NCBI GenBank assembly: GCA_019637155.1
Contig: JAHBWE010000024.1
Location: 92,466 to 156,465 of the forward strand
Source: Labilithrix sp.
GTDB taxonomy: Bacteria; Myxococcota_A; Polyangia; Polyangiales; Polyangiaceae
DNA: 64,000 nucleotides
Reading direction: 5' to 3'
Every line of letters begins with the position of its first letter. The first letter of the stretch is position 1. Both the position numbers and the translations under genes were made by a program. The notes under the pieces were generated by a model, which saw only the letters and a list, made by a program, of their open reading frames with translations, searched no databases and had not been told where the DNA came from. This document shows positions 8,535 through 17,154 of this stretch, in pieces.

Positions 8535-10825
8535 GCGCGCGCTCCGTTCGCGACGGGTCGCGGCGCGGGCTTCGCCTCGGCGCAGACGATCGCGGCCATG
8601 CCGAGGGTGAGGTCGATGCTCGTGACCGCGGTGAAGCCCTCCGCGGCGAGGAGCTGCTCGTAGGCTTCGCGCGTGACGAAGCCCTCCATGCTCTCGGCGA
8701 GGTACGCGTACGCCTCGCGATCGTTCGCGATCGCGGCGCCGAGCATCGGCAGCGCGTAGCGGAGACCGGCGCCGTGGAGGAGGCGCGAGGTGGCGCCGCG
8801 CGGCTGGAACAGCTCCAGCGTCACGAACACGCCGCCTGGCGGCAGGACGCGGCGCGCCTCGCCGACGCCGCGGCGCAGGTCGGCGAGGTTCCGCATCCCG
8901 AACCCGCAGATGACGGCGTCGAAGGAGGCGTCGTCGAACGGGAGCGCGAGCGCGTCGCCGACGACGGGCCTCGCGCGGCGGACCTTGCTCGCGCCGAGCT
9001 GGAGCATCTTCTCCGAGGCGTCGCACGCGACGACCTCTGCCTCGGGGAACGCCTCTTCGAGCAGCGCCGCGAGGTCGAGCGTGCCCGCGCAGAGGTCGAG
9101 GATGCGTGGGCCGGCGCTCCCCATGACGCGCTCCGAAGACGGAGCGCTTCGCGAGGCGGCCCGCTCGACGACGGGGCGGATGGCGTCGATGGCCTTCTTG
9201 CGCCAGCCCTTGTCGATGCCGAGCGTCATGAGGCGGTTCATGCGGTCGTACGACGGCGCGATGCGGTCGAACATCTCGCGGTTGCCGGTGGCGTGCGCGG
9301 CCGGCGCGGCGCCGCGCTTCGCGAGCTCGGGCTCCACGCGTCCGTTCACGGACCTCGGGTTCAGGTCGATGCCGAGCTCGCTCCAGATCTCGTCGACGCG
9401 GCGACGCGTGGCCTCGTCCGAAACGCAGACGTCGGGCCACTCGCGTTGGTAGCCCTCCTCCGGCCATTTCTTGGTGCCGTCGATCGCCATCTTGCCGCCC
9501 CAGAACTGCTGCGACGCGCCGTGATCGAGGTGATCGACGGGGCCGTCGACCATCGAGATGTCGCGCTTCGGATCGAGGTTCGCGAGGAGGCGCCACGCGA
9601 CCTCGGCCGTGTTCTGGACGTCGACGTCCTCGTCGACGACGCAGATGACCTTGGTGAAGGACATCTGCCCCGCGCCCCACAGCCCGTGCGCGACGCGGGC
9701 GGCGTGGAAGGGGAACTGCTTCTTGATCGAGACGATGCAGAGGTTGTGGAACGCCCCTTCGACGGGGAGGTTCATGTCCACGACCTCGGGGAACATCATC
9801 TTGAGGAGCGGGAGGAAGAGGCGCTCGGTCGCCTTGCCGAGCCACGCGTCTTCCATCGGCGGCGGCCCCACGAGCGTGGCGGGGTACACCGCGTCCTCGC
9901 GATGCGTGACGCACGTGACGTGGAAGCGCGGGAAGCCCTCGACCGGCGTGTAGTAGCCGGTGTGATCGCCGAAGGGACCTTCGTCGAAGAGCGGCTCGCT
10001 CGGGTCGACGTAACCTTCGAGGACGAAGTCGGCGTCGGCGGGGACCTCGAGGTCCACCGTCTTGCAGCGCACGTGCTCGACCGACTTGCCACGGAGGAAG
10101 CCGGCGAACATCCACTCGTCGATGCCGTCGGGCAGCGGCGCGGTCGCGGCGTACGTGAGGGCGGGATCGCCGCCGAACGCGACCGCGACCTCGAGCCGCT
10201 TGCCGAGCTCCTTCGCGCGGCGGAAGTGCCGCGCGCCGGTCTTGTGGATCTGCCAGTGCATCGCGGTCGTCTTCCGATCGATGCGCTGCATCCGGTACAT
10301 GCCGATGTTGCGGATCCCGGTGTCGGGGTCGCGCGTGATGACGTTGGGCAGCGTGAAGAACGGGCCGCCGTCGCGGGGCCACGTGGTCATCACCGGGAAC
10401 GCGTCGAGGTTCACGGCGTCGCCCTCGAGGACGACCTCCTGGCACTTCGCGCTCGAGACCTTGCGCGGCACTGCGGTCGCGAGCGCGGGGAGCTTCCGCG
10501 CCATCTCGGCGAGCTCCTTCGCGCTGCCGGGCGCCTTCGTGTGGACGAGCTCGGCGATCGCGCGCGCGTGCTCTTCGAGGTCGGAGACGCCGAGCGCGAG
10601 CGACATCCGCCGCCGCGACCCGAACGCGTTGATGAGGAGGGGGAACTTGGAGAGGGACCCGTCCGCGAGCCGCGGCCGCTCGAACAGCAGCGCGGGCCCG
10701 CCGGCCTTCATCGTCCGGTCGGCGATCTCGGCGAGCTCGAGGTACGGATCGACCTCGCGCCGAACACGCACGAGCTCCCCCTCCTTCTCGAGGCGCGCAA
10801 GGAACGCGTTCAGCCCGTCATACAT
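8531..10825 (-). CDS. mqnL-menG: UbiD (MqnL) - MenG fusion: decarboxylase + demethylmenaquinone methyltransferase
   Basis: 764 residues in one frame. Residues 1-495 are a UbiD decarboxylase (NIGMYRMQRIDRKT, and DEGPFGDHTGYYTPVEGFP carrying the catalytic acid and prenyl-FMN-binding region). Residues 515-755 are a UbiE/MenG methyltransferase: NREMFDRIAPSYDRMNRLMT, SAM motif ILDLCAGTLDLA, then DALALPFDDASFDAV and GFGMRNLAD. The SAM loop has Leu where most family members have a second Gly (GTGDLA). The fusion links two late ring modifications of menaquinone. First gene of the operon, ATG at 10825, with a palindrome 25 bp upstream. Confidence 0.88.
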   Translation of the reverse strand: MYDGLNAFLARLEKEGELVRVRREVDPYLELAEIADRTMKAGGPALLFERPRLADGSLSKFPLLINAFGSRRRMSLALGVSDLEEHARAIAELVHTKAPGSAKELAEMARKLPALATAVPRKVSSAKCQEVVLEGDAVNLDAFPVMTTWPRDGGPFFTLPNVITRDPDTGIRNIGMYRMQRIDRKTTAMHWQIHKTGARHFRRAKELGKRLEVAVAFGGDPALTYAATAPLPDGIDEWMFAGFLRGKSVEHVRCKTVDLEVPADADFVLEGYVDPSEPLFDEGPFGDHTGYYTPVEGFPRFHVTCVTHREDAVYPATLVGPPPMEDAWLGKATERLFLPLLKMMFPEVVDMNLPVEGAFHNLCIVSIKKQFPFHAARVAHGLWGAGQMSFTKVICVVDEDVDVQNTAEVAWRLLANLDPKRDISMVDGPVDHLDHGASQQFWGGKMAIDGTKKWPEEGYQREWPDVCVSDEATRRRVDEIWSELGIDLNPRSVNGRVEPELAKRGAAPAAHATGNREMFDRIAPSYDRMNRLMTLGIDKGWRKKAIDAIRPVVERAASRSAPSSERVMGSAGPRILDLCAGTLDLAALLEEAFPEAEVVACDASEKMLQLGASKVRRARPVVGDALALPFDDASFDAVICGFGMRNLADLRRGVGEARRVLPPGGVFVTLELFQPRGATSRLLHGAGLRYALPMLGAAIANDREAYAYLAESMEGFVTREAYEQLLAAEGFTAVTSIDLTLGMAAIVCAEAKPAPRPVANGARA

Positions 10826-10849
10826 GCCCCGTCGCCCGACCTTTCCAAA

Positions 10850-10869
10850 GTTTCAAAAAGATTTGAAAC
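10850..10869. promoter_or_regulatory. Perfect 8+8 palindrome, candidate operator of the mqn operon
   Basis: GTTTCAAA (10850-10857), spacer AAGA, TTTGAAAC (10862-10869). The site is AT-rich in very GC-rich DNA and lies 25 bp before the ATG of the first operon gene, where a dimeric repressor would block transcription. No regulator gene for it is visible nearby. Confidence 0.5.
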
Positions 10870-10899
10870 CTCCTTAGAGGCGACCCCTCGGGGCGTCAA
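10870..10899 (-). promoter_or_regulatory. Weak candidate promoter of the mqn operon
   Basis: On the minus strand TTGACG (10899-10894) could be a -35 element. A 17-bp spacer leads to TAAGGA (10876-10871), a poor -10. If used, the palindrome at 10850-10869 would cover the start of transcription. Confidence 0.25.
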
Positions 10900-10971
10900 G
10901 GCTCACGGGATTTCGCGGAGTTAGCGTCGAGCGAGCTTCCGGGCGCGTCGTGGTCAGCACTACTTGCAGCG

Positions 10972-11127
10972 CTACTTGCAGAGCGACGGATCGTTCGGCG
11001 CGCACGTGCCGTCGAGGCATTTGTGGAACGGGAGGCATCCAGGGTCGTCCTCGTCGCAGGTCTCGCCGTCCTTCTTGAAGGCGACGCACTTGTTGATCGT
11101 CTGGTCGCAGTGAGACGCGCGGCACAT
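10972..11127 (-). pseudogene. 3' fragment of a Cys-rich secreted protein gene
   Basis: The frame encodes about 51 residues with eight cysteines (MCRASHCDQTINKC, GETCDEDDPGC, HKCLDGTC, ending SLCK). This pattern matches the C-terminal Cys-rich module common in myxobacterial lipoproteins. There is no signal peptide; extending upstream runs into the start of the divergent gene at 11171. The front of the gene is therefore probably missing. The last codons TGC AAG TAG are duplicated with a 12-bp period, so a second stop follows at once. Confidence 0.45.
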
Positions 11128-11170
11128 CGTGAAGTCGGAGGTGGGCCGCGCGGCGAGGTACGATCGATCC

Positions 11171-11371
11171 ATGGCTGGAGGCGAGCTGGCGGCGGAGGTC
11201 CCTTGCATGATCTGCCTCTGCGACGAGGGCGTGTGGACCAAGGCGACGCGCGTCTTCGAGGGCCACGAGAGCGATCGCTACGTATGCGAGAAGCGCCACG
11301 AGTTCGGGATGGACTGGCGTACCCCGCCGACCGAGCGTCAATGGCCGCCGCCGGGTCGCGCCCGCGCCTAA
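11171..11371 (+). CDS. Small zinc-ribbon-like protein
   Basis: 66 residues with CMICLC at the N-terminus and YVCEKRHEFGMDW in the middle, a spacing that could bind zinc through Cys and His. The C-terminus is proline/arginine-rich. TACGAT (11159-11164) lies 6 nt before the ATG with no ribosome-binding site between, suggesting a leaderless transcript. No specific function can be assigned. Confidence 0.5.
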   Translation: MAGGELAAEVPCMICLCDEGVWTKATRVFEGHESDRYVCEKRHEFGMDWRTPPTERQWPPPGRARA

Positions 11372-11462
11372 GAAGCCGGGAAGCCGGTCGAGCGCGAGAC
11401 CGCCACGACCCTGACGCCCTCATCACGGGAACGGAGGGGCGGCTCCGGGTGTTCGCGGAGGG

Positions 11463-12062
11463 ATGTCGTTCTTCGTGGTGCGGGCCGTCTCCGCCGCCGG
11501 TGCGCGGGCGTCGCAGGATCGCGCGGACGTCTTCGCGCGCGGGGAGACGGCGGTGCTCGTCGTCGCCGACGGCGCGGGCGGGGTCGGCGACGGGGCCAGA
11601 GCGGCCGACCACCTCGTCGATCGCGTGCGCGAGGCGGTCCTCGACGCCGACTTCGACCTCGCCGCCCCGGCGGCGTGGAGCCGGCTCTTCGCCGACGTCG
11701 ACCGCGCGCTCGTCGGCGTCGGCGAGACGACGGCGGTCGTCGTCGTCTTGATGACGGGCCTGCTCGTGCATGCCGCGGCCGGCGACAGCGAAGCGTGGCT
11801 CGTGCGCGCGGACGCGAGCGAGCGCCTGACGGCGGGCGCATCGCGAGCCCGGCTCGGCACCGGCCGCGCGCGACCCAGCGCCTCCGTCCGGCGCGAGCTC
11901 GACGGACGCCTCGTCGTCGCGAGCGACGGGCTCTTTCGCCACACGCGGAGCGAGGCGATCGAGCGCGTGGTGCGGGCGGAGAAATTCGGCGCCGTCGCGG
12001 ACGCGCTCGTCGCGCTCACGCGCGGTGAGGACGACGTGGCCGTCCTCGTCGCAGAGCGCTGA
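11463..12062 (+). CDS. PP2C-like Ser/Thr phosphatase, compact
   Basis: 199 residues, shorter than the usual 230-250. PPM motifs are present in order: SQDRADVF, VVADGAGG with the metal-binding Asp-Gly, AAAGDSEAWLVR, LVVASDGLF and a terminal DDVAVLVA. These carry the metal-ligand aspartates of the family. It probably dephosphorylates proteins phosphorylated by Hanks-type kinases such as the one at 54660-56507, a general inference. A GGAGGG ribosome-binding site directly precedes the ATG. Confidence 0.75.
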   Translation: MSFFVVRAVSAAGARASQDRADVFARGETAVLVVADGAGGVGDGARAADHLVDRVREAVLDADFDLAAPAAWSRLFADVDRALVGVGETTAVVVVLMTGLLVHAAAGDSEAWLVRADASERLTAGASRARLGTGRARPSASVRRELDGRLVVASDGLFRHTRSEAIERVVRAEKFGAVADALVALTRGEDDVAVLVAER

Positions 12063-12088
12063 GCGCGGCGGCGGCCTATGCTTGGAGG

Positions 12089-12610
12089 ATGAAGCCCGGC
12101 GAGCATCCCGAGTTCTTCCGGTTCCCCGCCCCCGAGGGGCGATCGCGCGAGAGTCGGATCCGGCTCGACGGCGAGGGGAAGTTCTACGACCACGGCGCGT
12201 ACGTCGAGCACGCCAAGCTCCAGCAGGCGCTGCACACGTGGATCGGGCGGCACCCCGACGACGGGCGCTGGATCCTCACCAACGGCTACGACTGGACCTA
12301 CTTCACCGTCGACGACGTCCCCTTCTTCGTGCGCTCGATCAAGAAGGTCGACGGCGACGCCGTGCTCGTGCTCTCGGATGGAACCGAAGAGCCCCTCGAC
12401 CCGGTCACCGTGCGGACCGGTCCGCGCGGCGACCTCTACCTCACGGTGCAGCATCCTCACGCCGACAAGGCGAAGGCGGGGCCGTTCGACGCGAAGATGA
12501 CGCGCTTCGCGCAGACGCAGCTCGAGGACTTCCTCTCGCCGGCGGAGGGCGGAGACGGCGACGCGGTCGTGCTCGCGACCCGTCGAGGCAAGGTGAGGCT
12601 TGCGGGTTGA
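12089..12610 (+). CDS. Conserved hypothetical protein
   Basis: 173 residues, soluble, no signal peptide. Aromatic-rich stretches (FFRFPAPEG, GRWILTNGYDWTYFTVDD, VPFFVRSIKK) resemble DUF1285-type proteins, but I am not certain of the family. TATGCT (12077-12082) ends 6 nt before the ATG, with GGAGG in between. It lies between the phosphatase and serA on the same strand. Function unknown. Confidence 0.55.
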   Translation: MKPGEHPEFFRFPAPEGRSRESRIRLDGEGKFYDHGAYVEHAKLQQALHTWIGRHPDDGRWILTNGYDWTYFTVDDVPFFVRSIKKVDGDAVLVLSDGTEEPLDPVTVRTGPRGDLYLTVQHPHADKAKAGPFDAKMTRFAQTQLEDFLSPAEGGDGDAVVLATRRGKVRLAG

Positions 12611-12658
12611 GGTGCTCGTCGCGCTTGGGAATTTCGGCTAGGCTGCGCGCCACGTCCC

Positions 12659-13885
12659 ATGCGTGTCCTCGTTGCCGACAAGCTCCATCCTCGCGCGGTC
12701 GAAGAGCTGCGAACCCTCCCGGTCGACGTCCTCTACGAGCCCGAGGTCACGAAGGAGACGCTCGAGTCCAAGATCCCCGGCGTGGGGATCCTCGTCGTTC
12801 GGTCGAAAGAGGTGACGCGGAAGGCGATCGAGAGCGCGCGGCAGCTCAACCTCATCGTCCGCGCCGGCGCCGAGACGTCGACGATCGACGTGAAGGCGGC
12901 GAGCGAGCGCGGCATCTACGTCGCCAACTGCCCCGGCAAGAACTCCTCCGCCGTCGCCGAGCTCGTGTTCGGGTTCGCGGTCGCGCTCGACCGGCGCATC
13001 CCCGACGCCGTCCTCTCGCTCCGCGCGGGCAAGTGGGAGCGCCTCGAGTACGGCAAGGCGGAGGGGCTCCTCGGCAAGACGATCGGCATCGCCGGCCTCG
13101 GCGCGATCGGGCGCGACGTCGCCGCGCGCGCGAAGACGTTCGGGCTCCACCCGATCGGCTGGAGCAAGAGCCTCACCCCCGCCCGCGCGGCCGAGCTCGG
13201 CATCGGGTACGCGGCGTCGCTCGAGGAGCTCGCCGCGAAGTCGGACATCCTCACCCTCCACCTCGCGCTGAACGAGCGCACGCGGCAGTGCGTGAACAAG
13301 AAGGTCTTCGACGCGATGCCGAAGCGCGCGATGTTCATCAACTGCGCGCGCCCCGACCTCGTCGACTACGAGGCGATGCAGGACGCGATCAAGAGCCGTG
13401 GCCTCCGCGTCGCGATCGACGTCATCCCGAACGAGCCGCGCGGCAAGAAGGAGGTCGCGCCCGACCTCTTCAACCTGACCACGCCGTCGGCGACGGGCGG
13501 CTTCCTCTACGCGACGCCCCACATCGCCGCGTCGACCGATCAGGCGCAGCTCGCGATCGCGACCGAGACGGTGCGCGTCATCCGCTCGTTCCTCACCGAG
13601 GGCACGGTGCCGAACGTGCAGAACGTCCTCAACCTCTCGAACGCGCGCTTCCAGATGGTCATCCGCATGCTCGACAAGGTCGGCACGTTCGCGAACGTGC
13701 TCGCCGTCATCAAGCGGCACGGGATCAACGTCGAGGAGGTGACGAACACCGTCTTCGAAGGCGGCGGCGCCTCGTGCGCGAAGCTGCGCGTCATCTCGCG
13801 GCCGAGCGAGGCGTGCTTCGCCGAGATCCGCGCCTTCGAAGAGGTGCTGCACGTCGACATCGTGCAGCTCCCGAACCTCGCCTGA
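12659..13885 (+). CDS. serA: D-3-phosphoglycerate dehydrogenase
   Basis: 408 residues. An N-terminal 2-hydroxyacid dehydrogenase substrate domain surrounds a Rossmann domain with GIAGLGAIGRDVA. The catalytic Arg lies in NCARPDLVD (usually AR-G-G, here AR-P-D), the Glu in DVIPNEP and the His in ATPHIAAS. The last 80 residues (QMVIRMLDKVGTFANVLAVI) form an ACT-like regulatory domain, which supports SerA over other hydroxyacid dehydrogenases. It catalyses the first step of serine synthesis. The lipoprotein gene starts 3 bp after its stop. Confidence 0.8.
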   Translation: MRVLVADKLHPRAVEELRTLPVDVLYEPEVTKETLESKIPGVGILVVRSKEVTRKAIESARQLNLIVRAGAETSTIDVKAASERGIYVANCPGKNSSAVAELVFGFAVALDRRIPDAVLSLRAGKWERLEYGKAEGLLGKTIGIAGLGAIGRDVAARAKTFGLHPIGWSKSLTPARAAELGIGYAASLEELAAKSDILTLHLALNERTRQCVNKKVFDAMPKRAMFINCARPDLVDYEAMQDAIKSRGLRVAIDVIPNEPRGKKEVAPDLFNLTTPSATGGFLYATPHIAASTDQAQLAIATETVRVIRSFLTEGTVPNVQNVLNLSNARFQMVIRMLDKVGTFANVLAVIKRHGINVEEVTNTVFEGGGASCAKLRVISRPSEACFAEIRAFEEVLHVDIVQLPNLA

Positions 13886-13887
13886 GC

Positions 13888-14478
13888 ATGCGCCCGCGAT
13901 GGGGCCCAGGCGTCGCCGCCCTCGTCGCCGCGACGTTGCTCGCCGGCTGCAGCGGCTGCTCGCGGAAGGAGGAGGGCGCGCCCGACGCGTCCGCGTTCCT
14001 CGCGAGCCTCGTCGACGCCGGTGACGCCGGGCGCAACGACGCCGGCCCCGACGACTCGGCGATGCCCGCCGTCGACGACGACGACCTCCAGCAGCGCATG
14101 AAGCACCTCCTCGAGGCGATCTCGCAGAACAACCCCGATCTCGCGAACGACGCCCTCTTCCCGCGCGACGGCTACGTCCTGATGAAGGAGTCGTCCGACC
14201 CGCAGAAGGCGTGGGACCGCGGCATCTCGGGCAACTACCGGCGCTCGGTCGAGCGCATCCACAACCGCATCAAGGGGATCGAGCACGCGAAGTACGTCGG
14301 CTTCGAGATCGGCCACTCGATCGTGCAGCTCCAGCCCTCGAAGAAGAACTTCAAGAAGCCGCTCTGGCGCGTACGTCACTCGAAGATCAAGTTCACGCTC
14401 GAGGGCAAGGAGCGCACGCTCGACATCGCCGAGATGACAGCCTGGCGCGGCGCCTGGTACGTCACGAAGCTCCGCTGA
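13888..14478 (+). CDS. Lipoprotein of unknown function
   Basis: 196 residues. The signal peptide has the lipobox LLAGC (ATLLAGCSGCSRKEE). An Asp/Ala-rich linker follows, then a folded domain of about 130 residues (LQQRMKHLLEAISQNNPDL, MTAWRGAWYVTKLR). The domain has no catalytic motif that I recognise. It is 2 bp downstream of serA, so the two are likely co-transcribed although no functional link is apparent. Confidence 0.65.
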   Translation: MRPRWGPGVAALVAATLLAGCSGCSRKEEGAPDASAFLASLVDAGDAGRNDAGPDDSAMPAVDDDDLQQRMKHLLEAISQNNPDLANDALFPRDGYVLMKESSDPQKAWDRGISGNYRRSVERIHNRIKGIEHAKYVGFEIGHSIVQLQPSKKNFKKPLWRVRHSKIKFTLEGKERTLDIAEMTAWRGAWYVTKLR

Positions 14479-14479
14479 G

Positions 14480-14943
14480 CCCGCACCCGCGCGCTCGAAT
14501 TTCGGGACGCATCGAGCGGCCGTTCGGCACGCCCGAAGCGCTGGCAGGGATCGGCGTCGTGTACGGCGGCGTGGCGCTGTCGGGGGACGAGCTCACGCTC
14601 TACTTCGTGAACGCCACGCTGAAGCTCCACGTCGCGCGGCGCATCGATCACGCGAGCCCGTTCGGCGACGCACGAGCTCGCGCGCAGCGACTCGTCCGAG
14701 GAGTCGGCCGTCGTCACCGACGACGAGCGCACGATGTACTTCACGTCGCGACGCAAGTACGCGAACCAAGCCCCGGACGGAGGGAGCGCGACCAGCGACG
14801 TCTATGTCGCGACGCGCTCGAGCCTCGCGGTGAAGCTCGGCGACGTCCGCATCGTGCCGGAGCTCAGCTCCACCGCGAACGACGCGGTCGCGTGGCTGAC
14901 GCCCGATGAATGCAGGATCTACGTCGCGTCGAAGCCGAAATGA
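14480..14943 (+). pseudogene. Frameshifted beta-propeller-type lipoprotein remnant
   Basis: Two frames give one protein-like sequence: GVALSGDELTLYFVNATLKL in the first, then after about 14665 TDDERTMYFTSRRKYANQ and AWLTPDECRIYVASKPK in the second. The S-x-D-x-x-T-LYF motif is the TolB/PD40-like repeat found in many myxobacterial lipoproteins. No start codon or signal peptide precedes the first part, so the gene is truncated at its front and frameshifted once. Confidence 0.5.
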
Positions 14944-15007
14944 CGAAACGCGACGGCCGTGCTCGGTGCACGGGCGTCGCGTCCTCCCCCCTCGCCTGGG
15001 CTCGTCG

Positions 15008-15208
15008 TTACGGGACGACGGCGAGCGGGTCCTCTTCGACCGGCTGCGGGCCAGGGACGATGTGAGCGATGTCGGGGTCGACGCCCGGCGGCACGTCGGG
15101 ACGGTCGCCCTTGATCGCGTTGCGCTCTTGCCTCTTGGCCGCCTTCTCGCGCTGCTTCTCCTGGCGCTGACGCTCCTTGAGGCGCTTGTTCATGCTCGGG
15201 TTACCCAT
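15008..15208 (-). CDS. Small basic protein
   Basis: 66 residues. The N-terminal half is highly charged (MNKRLKERQRQEKQREKAAK) and probably one long helix; the second half is proline-rich. Similar short MGNPS-N-KR proteins occur widely in deltaproteobacterial relatives, from general recollection only. An AGGAG site 7 nt before the ATG at 15208 supports translation. It may bind RNA, an inference from charge alone. Confidence 0.55.
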   Translation of the reverse strand: MGNPSMNKRLKERQRQEKQREKAAKRQERNAIKGDRPDVPPGVDPDIAHIVPGPQPVEEDPLAVVP

Positions 15209-15237
15209 GAGGTGCTCTCCTTTCTTAAGGCTTCAAG

Positions 15238-16542
15238 TCAGTGCCGTCGAGGACCGCGACGACCGCGCGAGCGGCGGGGCGGGGACGGCCGCGGATCCGC
15301 CGGTGACGTCACCATCGCCGGCGTGGGAGCGGGAGCGAGAGCGACGCCACCCGCGACGGGGATGGAGCGCTTCACGAATTTTTCGATGTCGCGGAGCAGC
15401 GGGCGTTCCTCGGGATCGCAAAACGCGATCGCGCGGCCGCTCGCCCCGGCGCGGCCGGTGCGGCCGATACGGTGGACGTAGCTCTCCGGGACGTTGGGGA
15501 GGTCGAAGTTGAACACATGCGTGATGCCGTCGACGTCGATGCCGCGCGCCGCGAGATCGGTCGCGACGAGCACCGCCACGGTCCCGCCCTTGAAGCCCTC
15601 GAGCGCGCGCTCGCGGGCGCCCTGCGACTTGTTCCCGTGGATCGCGGCCGCGACGATGCCGCTCTTCGTGAGCTGCTCGGCGAGGCGGTTCGCGCCGTGC
15701 TTCGTGCGCGTGAACACGATCGTGCGAAGCGCGTTCTCGTCGCGGAGGAGCTTCTCGAGGAGGTGGCGTTTGTCGCTCTTCGAGGCGACGAAGTGGACGC
15801 ACTGCTCGACGCGCTCGGCGGTGGTGACCTCGGGCGCGATGTCGACGCGCACCGGATCCTTCAGCACGCTCGCGATGAGGTTCGCGATCTCGCCGGGGAT
15901 GGTGGCGGAGAAGAGCAGCGTCTGGCGGACGGGCGGCACCGCCGCGACGATCTTGCGGACGTCGTGGATGAAGCCCATGTCGAGCATGCGGTCCGCTTCG
16001 TCGAGGACGAGGACCTGGATGCCGTCGAGCTTCACGAAGCCCTGGCTCATGAGATCGAGGAGGCGGCCGGGCGTGGCGACGAGGATGTCGGGCACGCGCT
16101 CGAGCGCCTTCTCTTGCGGCTTCTGCCCGACACCGCCGTAGATGCAGATGTGACGCACGCCGGTGTGGCGGCCGTAGGCGCCGATGCGCTCGTCGATCTG
16201 CGCGGCGAGCTCGCGCGTCGGGGCGACCACGAGGCAGCGGATCTTGCCGGTGCGGGGCGTCTTGCCGAGGCGATGGAGGATGGGGAGGACGAAGGCCGCG
16301 GTCTTGCCGGTGCCGGTCTGGGCGCAGCCGAGGAGGTCACGGCCCGCGAGGACGGGGCCGATGGACTTGCCCTGGATCGGCGTGGGCGTGGAGTAGCCTT
16401 CGGCCGCGACCGCACGGACGAGGTCCTTGTGGAGGCCGAGGGCCGCAAACGGATGGACGGATGGATTCTGCTCCGCGACCTTGGGCGTCGGAGCTGCGGC
16501 ACGTGCATTCGGCACGGGCCGATCGATACTGGTCAAATTCAC
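15238..16542 (-). CDS. DEAD-box RNA helicase, RhlE type
   Basis: 434 residues. All helicase motifs are present: Q motif YSTPTPIQGKSI, motif I AQTGTGKT, Ia PTRELAAQ, II VLDEADRML, III SAT, V ATDLAARGIDV and VI HRIGRTGRAG. The C-terminus is short and basic (SRGRRGPRRH). It unwinds RNA duplexes, probably in ribosome assembly or mRNA turnover. The GTG at 16542 is chosen because the sequence upstream in frame is arginine-rich and not family-like; no strong ribosome-binding site is visible, so the start is uncertain. Confidence 0.85.
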   Translation of the reverse strand: MNLTSIDRPVPNARAAAPTPKVAEQNPSVHPFAALGLHKDLVRAVAAEGYSTPTPIQGKSIGPVLAGRDLLGCAQTGTGKTAAFVLPILHRLGKTPRTGKIRCLVVAPTRELAAQIDERIGAYGRHTGVRHICIYGGVGQKPQEKALERVPDILVATPGRLLDLMSQGFVKLDGIQVLVLDEADRMLDMGFIHDVRKIVAAVPPVRQTLLFSATIPGEIANLIASVLKDPVRVDIAPEVTTAERVEQCVHFVASKSDKRHLLEKLLRDENALRTIVFTRTKHGANRLAEQLTKSGIVAAAIHGNKSQGARERALEGFKGGTVAVLVATDLAARGIDVDGITHVFNFDLPNVPESYVHRIGRTGRAGASGRAIAFCDPEERPLLRDIEKFVKRSIPVAGGVALAPAPTPAMVTSPADPRPSPPRRSRGRRGPRRH

Positions 16543-16703
16543 TCGAACGTTTTTCTCGCGGCCACAATGGCGTCGACCGCGTAACGCGAGGCACCGAAAA
16601 GCGGGCCTCGCCACGCCTTTCTCGACCGCGCTGGCATTTCGCGAGAGAAGTTCGTGAGCAGCGGTGATCTAACGCACCATGCCGTGGGGCGCAAGCACGG
16701 CCG

Positions 16704-17114
16704 TCATGTCGCACGCTCGCGCTTCACTTCTTCGAGCAGCTCTTCGATGCGCGTTTGTGCGTCCTGCCCCTCGTCGTAGACGAACCGAAGCTCGGGGGCG
16801 ACGCGTAGCCCGAGCCGCGCCGTCACCGCCTTGCGCAAGCGCCCCGACGCCCGCGCGAGCGCGCGCTCGGCGTCCTTCTTGCGCGCCTCGAGCGCCGCGC
16901 CTTCGTCGGTCGTCGCGAGGCGGAAGAACACGCGCGCGAGCTGCAGGTCCGAGCTGATCCACGCGTTCGACACGATGAGCCCCTCGAGCCGCGGGTCCGC
17001 GAGGTCGCGCCCCACGAGCCGCGCGATCTCCTGCCGAAGCTGCGCCGCCACGCGCACGGGCCTGCTCGCTTCGTTCTTCGCGGCGTGCTTCGCCGGCCGC
17101 CTCGTCGACGCCAT
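16704..17114 (-). CDS. rbfA: 30S ribosome-binding factor A
   Basis: 136 residues. VAAQLRQEIARLVGRDLADPRL and the C-terminal PELRFVYDEGQ are the conserved RbfA signature around the KH-like fold. RbfA acts late in 16S rRNA and 30S maturation. It normally follows infB directly; here a gene on the opposite strand separates them. An ATG at 17126 is also in frame. TATGGT on the minus strand (17127-17122) lies 7 nt before the ATG at 17114, which suggests its own promoter. Confidence 0.88.
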   Translation of the reverse strand: MASTRRPAKHAAKNEASRPVRVAAQLRQEIARLVGRDLADPRLEGLIVSNAWISSDLQLARVFFRLATTDEGAALEARKKDAERALARASGRLRKAVTARLGLRVAPELRFVYDEGQDAQTRIEELLEEVKRERAT

Positions 17115-17154
17115 GCGCCGCACCATAGCGGAAAGTGTGGTCTACTCGAGACGA

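Noticed and set aside
10869..10875. AAGGAGG on the minus strand, resembling a strong ribosome-binding site, followed by a 12-codon TTG mini-frame ending over the UbiD start
   Set aside because: It is 43 nt from the UbiD start and 12 nt from the TTG, too far for normal use; a leader peptide cannot be supported from sequence alone.
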